Source: CAYNFH01 sp964396385
GTDB lineage: Bacteria > Armatimonadota > Chthonomonadetes > Chthonomonadales > CAJBBX01
DNA length: 10,257 nucleotides
Direction: 5' to 3'
NCBI GenBank assembly: GCA_964396385.1
Contig: CAYNFH010000222.1
Location: forward strand, 1 to 10,257
Shown here: positions 1-7,000 of the stretch, piece after piece
How the letters are laid out: every line of letters starts with the position of its first letter
Numbering within the stretch: position 1 is the stretch's first letter
The notes under the pieces: model-generated
Database searches by the model: none
Seen by the model: only the letters and a program-made list of their open reading frames with translations
What the model was told of the DNA's origin: nothing
Made by a program: the position numbers and the translations under genes

Positions 1-557
1 CTCTGCATAGCCGCAAGCTGCTCATCTGTATAGCGAACGCCCTGCGGTTGGAAACGGGCGGCTATGTCCCTCGGCGGGCCGTTAAGGACGATGGCCCCGT
101 GCAGCTTGCCCCTGTACTTCTTCAGGTCTTCCATGCTGTTGGCGTCCACGAAGACCACGTCGGCAGTGAGAGGTTTCTTGAGACCCGGCGACCAGGCTTT
201 GGGGAATGCGATGAGCGGGATGTCCTGAGGCGAGACGACCTGGGCGGAGAAGCGCTCCAGCTCCCAGCCGCGACCGAAGGGGCCCCACGCCTCCAGGTGC
301 GCGTTCTGGAGACCCCAGGAGGCCAGCCTGTCACGAGTCCACTCGTTGGCCCGCTTCAGGGCAGGCGAGCCGGTGAGGCGCGGCCCGATGACGTCGGTGA
401 GATAGCTGAGGGTCTGCATGACCAGGGAGTTGTTGAGCCCCTCCTCCCGGATCCTGGCCACGATATCATCGCTCGCGCCGTTGTTCTGGGCGCGGGCTGG
501 GAAAACAGGAGCAGCTAGGATAAGGAAGAGGACGGCTCCGGCAAGGCGGCTACGCAT
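1..557 (-). CDS. M28 family metallopeptidase, N-terminal part (truncated at left edge)
   Basis: Reading the minus strand from the ATG at 557 gives 185 uninterrupted codons to the left edge; the rest lies outside the window. The protein opens with a signal peptide (MRSRL, hydrophobic core AVLFLILAA, likely cleavage after 'ARA' near residue 23). Residues about 48-90 carry 'SYLTDVIGPRLTGSP' followed by 'KRANEWTRDRLASWGL', the typical N-terminal block of exported M28-like zinc aminopeptidases. Residues about 103-145 ('WELERFSAQVVSP...PLIAFPKAWSPG') are also typical, leading into a PA-like insert ('TADVVFVDANSM'). The zinc ligands of M28 enzymes lie further C-terminal and are not in the window, so activity cannot be confirmed. 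I infer a periplasmic or secreted peptidase. It is transcribed divergently from the HD-GYP gene. Confidence 0.85.
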   Translation of the reverse strand, partial: MRSRLAGAVLFLILAAPVFPARAQNNGASDDIVARIREEGLNNSLVMQTLSYLTDVIGPRLTGSPALKRANEWTRDRLASWGLQNAHLEAWGPFGRGWELERFSAQVVSPQDIPLIAFPKAWSPGLKKPLTADVVFVDANSMEDLKKYRGKLHGAIVLNGPPRDIAARFQPQGVRYTDEQLAAMQ

Positions 558-565
558 GCGGTGTT

Positions 566-573
566 TCCTCCTG
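566..573 (-). promoter_or_regulatory. Shine-Dalgarno site of the M28 peptidase
   Basis: On the minus strand CAGGAGGA lies 8 bases upstream of the ATG at 557. It is a near-perfect anti-16S match and fixes this start, which also places the signal peptide directly at the N-terminus. Confidence 0.8.
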
Positions 574-879
574 CGTGGGAACGTACTTAGATATAAGGGA
601 TGGGCGATGAAGGACTAGCGGTTATTCCAAGGCACGGATGCCTCAACCTTCAACCCACTGATCGCTAGTTCGCGGGAAGGCGCTCTCACACCTGCGCGTG
701 CCCCCGGCTCAGTCAGGCAACCGAATCGGTCGAGAATAGACACGCAACCGTGTTGATTAACGCGGACTGTTAGCCTTCGCCGCGGAATCCGCCAAAAGGA
801 GTATAGGGAATGCTCGCTCGCTGCCGATAATCTCTGGGGGTGGCGGCAATAAGCCACTGCGTGAACTCGGTCAGAAGAC
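574..879. other. Divergent intergenic region
   Basis: About 320 bases separate the peptidase start from the HD-GYP start. It must hold the promoters for both outward-facing genes. AT-richer patches occur near 589-599 (agatataaggg) and 750-760 (gttgattaacg), but I could not find a -35/-10 pair with good spacing in either direction. The minus-strand open frame crossing this region has no protein-like character. No tRNA, riboswitch or strong hairpin is apparent. Confidence 0.5.
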
Positions 880-2529
880 ATGCATTCTCTACAGGCTCGG
901 ATTACGCTCCTTCTCGCCCTGCCGGCGATGGCATTCGTCACCGGCTTTGCACTCTGGAGTCGGAACGAGACGGCCCGCGCGGAGATCGTACGCAACAACG
1001 CACAGAGGGAGATCCAGCGCGAAGCCATCCAGTTCCTTGGGCTCCGGCGCGACCCCCAGCGGGCGCTCGCGTACGACTATACCTATTGGGACGAGATGGC
1101 GCGCTTCGTGCACACGCGGGATAGACGCTGGGCCGCCCAGAACCTGGATACCTGCCTCCGAAACTTTGGCGCGACCGCAGTGTGGGTCTATGACACCAAG
1201 CTGCGGCCCGTATACGTGGTGAGCTCTGCCCTTGCGGCGAAGAACCGCTCGCTACCCTTCCCTTCTGCGATCCTCCGCGACCCGTCGCTCAACCACCAGG
1301 TTGGCTACTTCACGTACCGCACACGGTGGGGCGTTATGGAATTCCATTGCGCCACGATACATAGGGGCGCGGACGCCACCCGCGTGGGCCCCTCTTACGG
1401 CTACTTCGTGGTCGGCAAGCTATGGGACGCTGCAGAGGTCCGCTCAATTGCGGAGCTTACCGGATGTCAAGCGCGCCTCGTGCCGCGGGACGAATCCCTG
1501 TTGCACCGTGCCCTGACGCCGGGCGCTGACGAGATTGCGTTCGAGGTGCCGCTTGCAGGCAGCAATGGTCAGCCGGTGGCATGGATCCAGCTCCGCCGCA
1601 AGACGCCCATGTTGGGCGTTGCACGCAGGGCTGCGTCCCGGACCGTAATACTGGCCGCCGCGTTCCCCACGCTGCTGATGCTATCTCTCTACGTGCTGCT
1701 GAACCACTGGGTGAGCTTCCCCCTGCGGCGCATCTCCTTCGCGCTCCACTCCGGAAGCCCCGATGCCGCCCGGCCCTTAGAGCACGGTCGGTCAGAGATG
1801 GGCGAGATTGCGCGGCTGGTTGCCAAACATTTCGAGCAGCAGGCAGCCCTGGAGGCGGAGGTCACTGAACGGATCAAGGCGCAGCAGGCGCTGGGGGTAG
1901 CCAATGACCTGCTGGAGGTGCGCCTGCAGGCGCTGGAGGACGCCTACGACGAGACCATCGCGGGCTGGTCGCGAGCGCTGGACCTGCGGGACCAGGAGAC
2001 GGAGGGGCACACGCAGCGGGTGACGGAGATGACGGTGAAGCTGGCGCGAGCGGCCGGCATCCCGGAGGCGGAGATAGTCCACATCGCGCGGGGCGCTCTC
2101 TTGCACGACATCGGCAAGATGGGAATACCGGACGAGATCCTGCTCAAGCCGGGGAAGCTCACGGATGAGGAGTGGGTGATCATGAAGAAGCATCCAGTCT
2201 ATGCCGACGACCTGCTCTCGCCCATCGAATTCCTCCACCCCGCGCTGGATATTCCGCGGTACCACCACGAGAAGTGGGATGGAACGGGGTACCCCTATGG
2301 CCTCCGTGGTGAGAGCATCCCCCTGAGCGCCCGACTGTTCGCGGTGGTGGACGTGTGGGACGCGCTCCGCTCGGACCGTCCGTACCGAAATGCGTGGCCG
2401 GAGGAGAAGGTGATAGAGCACATCCTGTCCCTCTCCGGCAGCCACTTCGACCCCCAGGCCGTAGAGGCGTTCATGGCGATGCTCGCGCAGCGCCGGGGCG
2501 AATCCGGATCGGAGCTCAAAGCCGCGTAA
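880..2529 (+). CDS. CHASE4-HAMP-HD-GYP membrane c-di-GMP phosphodiesterase
   Basis: 549 residues. A first membrane segment (about 7-26) and a second (about 254-274) enclose an extracytoplasmic sensor of about 225 residues. The sensor carries the CHASE4-like signature 'YDYTYWDEMARF' (65-76) and later 'VWVYD'. A HAMP-like segment (about 275-325) and a likely coiled coil (about 318-365) lead to an HD-GYP domain (about 360-540). Visible catalytic motifs are H377, H409-D410 with K413 (HDIGK), H438, H462-H463-E464, the GYP signature DGTGYP (467-472) and D491. All expected metal ligands seem present, so hydrolysis of cyclic di-GMP to GMP or pGpG is likely, controlled by an unknown external ligand. 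No GGDEF or EAL domain is attached. The start is set by an in-frame TGA at 862; its Shine-Dalgarno is weak (AGAAG). The dioxygenase gene follows after 77 bases. Confidence 0.93.
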   Translation: MHSLQARITLLLALPAMAFVTGFALWSRNETARAEIVRNNAQREIQREAIQFLGLRRDPQRALAYDYTYWDEMARFVHTRDRRWAAQNLDTCLRNFGATAVWVYDTKLRPVYVVSSALAAKNRSLPFPSAILRDPSLNHQVGYFTYRTRWGVMEFHCATIHRGADATRVGPSYGYFVVGKLWDAAEVRSIAELTGCQARLVPRDESLLHRALTPGADEIAFEVPLAGSNGQPVAWIQLRRKTPMLGVARRAASRTVILAAAFPTLLMLSLYVLLNHWVSFPLRRISFALHSGSPDAARPLEHGRSEMGEIARLVAKHFEQQAALEAEVTERIKAQQALGVANDLLEVRLQALEDAYDETIAGWSRALDLRDQETEGHTQRVTEMTVKLARAAGIPEAEIVHIARGALLHDIGKMGIPDEILLKPGKLTDEEWVIMKKHPVYADDLLSPIEFLHPALDIPRYHHEKWDGTGYPYGLRGESIPLSARLFAVVDVWDALRSDRPYRNAWPEEKVIEHILSLSGSHFDPQAVEAFMAMLAQRRGESGSELKAA

Positions 2530-2606
2530 GACCACCTTGCCAGAAGGACCGCTACCGCTCCATCCAGAAGGAGGATGGGACGTGAATTGGGTGGGAGGGA
2601 GAGCGA

Positions 2607-3449
2607 ATGCGGCGAATCACCGAGGAAGAGATCCGGTTCTTTGACGAGAACGGCTATGTTATCTGCCGGAACGTGCTGGCACCCGACGAGCTGGAGAACT
2701 ACCGCCGGGAATCCGCCCGGCTGATAGACGAGGTGCTCTCAGGCGGGCCGGCGGATAAGATGTGCGGGCGCGGGCCGGAAGGCATCCCCTACTACCTCAA
2801 CTACCTCCACGCCAACCCCAACGACTTCTCCGTGCGGCTGCTGGGGCACCCCTTCATCGGGGACCTGCTCACCCGGATGGTGGGACCGGACTTTGTGCCC
2901 TGCTTTGAGTCGCTGGTCTTCAAGCTGCCGGAGAACGGCTCCTCCGTGCCCTGGCACCGGGACGGCAAGTCGGACTTCGACCGCGAGCGGATCTTCAACA
3001 TCGACATTTACGCGGACCGCTCCACCGTGAATAACGCCTGCGTGTGGGTGGTGCCCGGCAGCCATCTGTGGGAACAGGAGCGCGCGGACGAGGTGATCCG
3101 GCGTGGGCGCGAGAAGTTCGAGCTGCCGGAGGCGGTTCCGGCGGAGGTCGAGCCCGGCGACGTGCTGCTCCATCACACGAAGGTGCTGCACGGCAGCGAT
3201 ATCAACCGGAGCAGCGACCTGCGGCGGGTGGTCTACTTCGACTACCGCGCCAACTCCTGGAACCAGCGCTACGGCTGGTTCCCGCAGAATTTCATGGACC
3301 GCCGCTGCCAGCTCTTCCAGTACGCGCTCTACCAGCGCAAGACCAACCCCTACCCCAGCGACGACGAAACGCTCGAATACACCCCACCATCCGGTCTTCC
3401 CGCCTGGAATCCCGGCGACCCCATCGACCTGCACGTCCCGCGCCGTTGA
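2607..3449 (+). CDS. Phytanoyl-CoA dioxygenase (PhyH) family Fe(II)/2-oxoglutarate oxygenase
   Basis: 280 residues, a normal length for the PhyH superfamily. The N-terminus 'FFDENGYVICRNVLAPDEL' (11-29) is the usual family opening. The iron-binding HxD is 'WHRDG' (H117, D119). 'NNACVWVVPGSH' (142-153) is the conserved core block. The distal His is in 'VLHGSDINRSS' (H195), and the 2-oxoglutarate-binding Arg is R206 or R207 in 'DLRRVVYFDYR'. The full facial triad makes an active oxygenase likely. The substrate is unknown, because bacterial members of this family act on many small molecules. A GGAGGGA Shine-Dalgarno lies 8 bases before the ATG. It sits 44 bases upstream of the sigma factor gene on the same strand and could share its transcript, though no functional link is visible. 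Confidence 0.9.
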   Translation: MRRITEEEIRFFDENGYVICRNVLAPDELENYRRESARLIDEVLSGGPADKMCGRGPEGIPYYLNYLHANPNDFSVRLLGHPFIGDLLTRMVGPDFVPCFESLVFKLPENGSSVPWHRDGKSDFDRERIFNIDIYADRSTVNNACVWVVPGSHLWEQERADEVIRRGREKFELPEAVPAEVEPGDVLLHHTKVLHGSDINRSSDLRRVVYFDYRANSWNQRYGWFPQNFMDRRCQLFQYALYQRKTNPYPSDDETLEYTPPSGLPAWNPGDPIDLHVPRR

Positions 3450-3482
3450 ACGAACCTCCCGCGGCCGGTGTCACATGCAGCG

Positions 3483-3488
3483 GGAGGG
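3483..3488 (+). promoter_or_regulatory. Shine-Dalgarno site of the sigma factor
   Basis: GGAGGG lies 5 bases before the ATG at 3494. This selects 3494 over the much longer open frame that extends upstream into the antisense-free shadow of the dioxygenase gene. The product then starts directly before sigma region 2, as ECF factors do. Confidence 0.75.
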
Positions 3489-3493
3489 AGACG

Positions 3494-4096
3494 ATGGACG
3501 GACGGGCGACTTCGGACAGGGACCTGCTGGCCCGCGTGGCAGCGCGGGACGCCTGCGCCTTTGAGGTCCTGTTCGACCGCCACCGCGCCACGGTCCTGCG
3601 CCACGTTGCCCGCATGCTGCACGATTCCGCGGCCGCGGAGGACGTGGCGCAGGAGGTGTTCCTGCGCGTGTGGACGCGCGCCGAGCAGTGGACCGGGCAG
3701 GGCGCGCTGCAGTCCTGGCTGCTCCGCATCGGCACCAACCTCGCGCTGAATCACCTGCGCACCGTGCGGCGGCGCAGGGAACAGGCGCTGCCCCCCTCCC
3801 TCGGCCAGGAAGAGGCACGGACTCCGGGCTGGATGGCGGACAACGCCTCGCCGGCTCCGGACGCGCAACTGGAGCAGGCCGAATTGCGGGACCGGTTCGG
3901 GCGCATGGTGGAAGGGCTGCCGGAGGAGAAGCGTGAGGTCTTCCGGCTGGTGCACGAGGCGCAGATGGCGGTGCGGGAAGCCGCCGCCGCGCTGGGCATC
4001 CCGGAGGGCACCGCCCGGTCCCGCCTGCACTATGCCCGCGCCCACCTGGCCCGCGAGTGGGAGCTGGCCGCACAGGAATGGAGGGAGCTGGGATGA
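3494..4096 (+). CDS. ECF-type (sigma-70 family) RNA polymerase sigma factor
   Basis: 200 residues. Region 2 covers about 24-95: 'LFDRHRATVLRHVARML', then the 2.2 motif 'AEDVAQEVFLRVW' (48-60), which normally binds the beta' clamp coiled coil, and 'SWLLRIGTNLALNHLR' (74-89) for the -10 element. A linker rich in Pro and Ala (about 96-128) follows. Region 4 covers about 130-188, with 'GLPEEKREVFRLV' and the helix-turn-helix 'VREAAAALGIPEGTARSRL' (160-178). There is no region 1.1 or 3 and no C-terminal SnoaL-like extension, so it is a compact group IV factor. ECF genes are usually followed by a zinc-finger anti-sigma gene. Here the next gene, overlapping by four bases, is the fused RNA polymerase instead, which suggests this sigma serves that enzyme. 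It could still also work with the housekeeping core. Confidence 0.93.
   Translation: MDGRATSDRDLLARVAARDACAFEVLFDRHRATVLRHVARMLHDSAAAEDVAQEVFLRVWTRAEQWTGQGALQSWLLRIGTNLALNHLRTVRRRREQALPPSLGQEEARTPGWMADNASPAPDAQLEQAELRDRFGRMVEGLPEEKREVFRLVHEAQMAVREAAAALGIPEGTARSRLHYARAHLAREWELAAQEWRELG
4080..4096 (+). promoter_or_regulatory. Translational coupling junction: Shine-Dalgarno plus ATGA overlap between sigma and fused RNA polymerase
   Basis: GGAGGG at 4080-4085 lies 7 bases before the ATG at 4093. The ATG overlaps the sigma stop codon TGA (4094-4096) as ATGA. This is the classical arrangement for coupled translation and stoichiometric partners. An ATG further upstream in the same frame (4057) lies inside the sigma gene and is less likely. 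Confidence 0.8.
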
Positions 4097-7000
4097 GAGA
4101 GAACATTCAGCGGAAGCAAGAGGGGGAGAGGGACAGAGAGGGAGAAGGGGAGAAGGGGAGAAGGGGAGAAGGGGCGACTCCGGATTCCGCTCTCACGACT
4201 CACGACTCACGACTCACGACTCTTCAACCGCCAACCAATTGGCACCGCGAATCATACGACCGGTTCGTGCGGGAGCGGCTCCCGGAGCTGCTGGCGGCGC
4301 GGCTGCCGCTGGCGGGGTATCGCGCCGAGGCTACGGGGACGTACTCCTGCCGCGTAACGGTGGGGGTTGCCGGAGGGGAGGGGCCGGTAGAGACCGTGTA
4401 CGACCTGCCGCAGCCGGACGAACAGGGGCTCTTCGAAGTGGAGGGTCGGCGGTACGTGGTCATTCCGCAGGCGTCTTCGGAGGATCTGGAGAGCGCCGCC
4501 ATCCGGTGCGTGGGCGAGCTGCTGTACGACGCGGTGGCCCTGCACCTGGGCGAAGCCGCAGATGGGCTGCCGTGGGATGAGCCGCTGCTGCGGGCCTGGC
4601 TGCCGCTGGATGCGTGGACGCGCGACTTCCTGCTCTCCGCCAGCCAGTTCGACGAGACCAACTGGCTTTCCCGCCACACGCACCTCCGGCGCATCGAGGT
4701 GCCCTCCAGGAGGCGGGGCTTGACGCCGGCCCACTACGGCCGCGTCTGCCCGCTGGAATCGCCGGAGAACGAGAACATGGGCCGACTGCTTACCGTGGCG
4801 GTGGGCGCCGCTATCCGGGACGGCAAGCTCGTCATCCTGGACCCGCGGGCGGAAGCGGGGCTGGGTCTCACCGCCTCCATGATCCCGTTCCTGGAGAACG
4901 GGGAGCCCACGCGGCTTATGATGGGGTGCAACCAGGCGCGCCAGAAGTTCGCGCCGCCGGACCCGGAGCCGGCGCTGGTGCAGACCGGCAGCGAGCCGGC
5001 GGACCGGGAGTTCTGGTGCGGCCGGAACCTGCTCACCGCCTTCATCCCCTGGGGCCCCGAGACGCTCGAGGACGCCATCGTCATCAGCGAGTCCTGCGCG
5101 CGAAGGCTGGCATATCCCGCGCCTATAGAGACGGGCGACAAGCTGGCGACGCGGTACGGCAACAAGGGTACGGTGAGCCGCATCGCGCCGGACGCCGAGA
5201 TGCCGCACCTGGAGGATGGCACGCCGGTGGAGCTGGTGTACAGCTTCTTCGGGATACCGAGCCGGCTGGCCATGTGCCACGTGCGGGAGGCGGTGATGAG
5301 CCGCATCGCGCGCAAGCGCGGGGAGCCGGTCATCGTGGCGCCCTTCCACGCCCCCAAGCCGGAGGAGATCCGGACGATGCTGCGGGAGGCCGGCCTGCCG
5401 GAGAGCGGCATGGAGCGGCTGCGCATGGGCCCGGGCGGACCGCCGCTGGACCGCGACAGCACGGTGGGCTGGGTCTACTGGGGCAAGCTGTACGAGACCA
5501 CGGCGAGCCAGATCCACACCTGGCGGGAGCGCGGACGCGCCCAGCGGCAGTGCGATCTGGAGTTCTTTGTGCTGCGGGACGCGGGAGCGTACGAGACGGC
5601 GCGGGAGCACTTCGGGCTGCGGGCTGTGCCGGAGCGCGAGGGGCACGCGCTGGCGGAGCGGATGGCCGCGGGCCCGGTGAAGCAGCTCGCTCCGCCTTCT
5701 CCCGGATTTTCCCGGCTGGCCCGGAAGCTGTCTGCCGCCGGAATCCGCGCGGAGCTGGCGGACGGCGCGCTGCGGTTCCGGCTTGGAGAACCGGAGCCGG
5801 ATCCCGTCCGGCTGGCCGCGCCCGTGCCGCACCCCTGGCTGCCGGAACGTACGCTGGACGCGGTCGGCGCGGGCGGCCCTAAGGAGCTGTACGCTGCCGT
5901 AGCGGAAGCGAACGCGCGGCTGGAGCAGCTCCAGGCCGGCGGCGCGCCTCCCAGCCTCACGCGCCGGGCGGAGGAGGAGCTGGCTTCCCGGGTCCGCCGG
6001 TACGTGAGCCGGCTGCTGAGCCGCGACGACGTGCGGCCCGGCGGAAAGGTGCTTGTGAGCGGGCGCGCGGTGATCTCCCCGAGCGGCGAGTTGGCGCACG
6101 ACCAGGTGGGGCTGCCGGACGAGATCGCCTGGGCGCTATTCGGGCCGCTGGCCGCCCGCAAGGCCGGCGGATCCGAAGTGGAGAAGCGGAGCCGGAAGGC
6201 AGAGGCCGCGCTGGACGAGGCGATGGCGGGGAAATGGGTGCTCCTCAACCGCGCACCGTCCGTGATGAGCACCTCCATCCTCGCCTACCGGCCGGTCCGC
6301 GTACCGGGACGCGTGCTGCGCGTGCACCCAACGGTGCTGCCATTGACCAACGGCGACTTCGACGGGGACGTATTGGCCGTGTTCCTTCCGCTCACCGAGG
6401 AGAGCCAGCGGGAGTGCGCCACCCGGCTCTCCGTGGCGGCGCATCTGGCACGAGACCCCGGGCTCCTGCTCTCCGCCCTGCCGCACCACGATGCGTTGTG
6501 GGGCCTCGCCAGCCTGAGCCGCAAGCCGGAGGGACTGGCGGAGATCCGGGAGCTGGCCGGAGCGGAGGTGGCCGCGCCGGAAGGATTCATTACTCGCCGG
6601 TCACTGCGGGACGCGCTGCTGCCGGTGCTGGAGCGGGAGGGGGCGCAGGCCACTCTGGCCCGGTTGGACCGGCTGATCCGGCGCGGCTTTGAGGTGGCGA
6701 AGCGATCCGGCGCGTCCTACAGCCCGTTCACCGGCTCCAGCCTGGAGAAGCCGCCCGCGCCGGAGACGGAGGACCCGCGCGCCTGGAGGCGGTTTTCGGA
6801 GATGCTGGAGGAGCGGCTGGCCGCCCGCACGGACTACGACGACCCGGAGATGGGCGCGCTGCTCCTCTCCATCAAGTGCGGAGCGCGCGCCATTATGAAG
6901 CAAGCCGTCTGGGCGGCGGGCTCGCCCGGCGTGGTGCTGGACGCGGCAGGGCGTGAGGCTCCCATCCGTCACGGCATGAATGAGGGCTTCACGCCGGAGG

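Noticed and set aside
48..518. Plus-strand open frame of 156 codons at the left edge
   Set aside because: It shares triplet boundaries with the minus-strand M28 peptidase, which has a signal peptide, a family signature and a strong ribosome site.
615..1028. Minus-strand 137-codon frame across the divergent intergenic region
   Set aside because: No ribosome site or recognisable motif, and it overlaps the HD-GYP start antisense; probably chance.
1792..2535. Minus-strand 247-codon frame opposite the HD-GYP domain
   Set aside because: Shadow of the HD-GYP gene, whose catalytic motifs are all on the plus strand.
3044..3493. Extended start of the sigma frame inside the dioxygenase gene
   Set aside because: The upstream 150 residues are Ala/Arg/Pro-rich shadow of the dioxygenase. 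The ribosome site at 3483-3488 and the ECF domain start support 3494.
4141..4222. CRISPR-like array
   Set aside because: The repeats are 8- and 7-bp units directly abutting with no spacers, so they are simple tandem repeats.
4252..6099. 615-codon open frame on the minus strand opposite the polymerase
   Set aside because: It is the antisense shadow of a GC-rich gene. Its composition is Arg/Gln/His/Pro-rich without motifs, while the plus strand carries many conserved RNA polymerase motifs.
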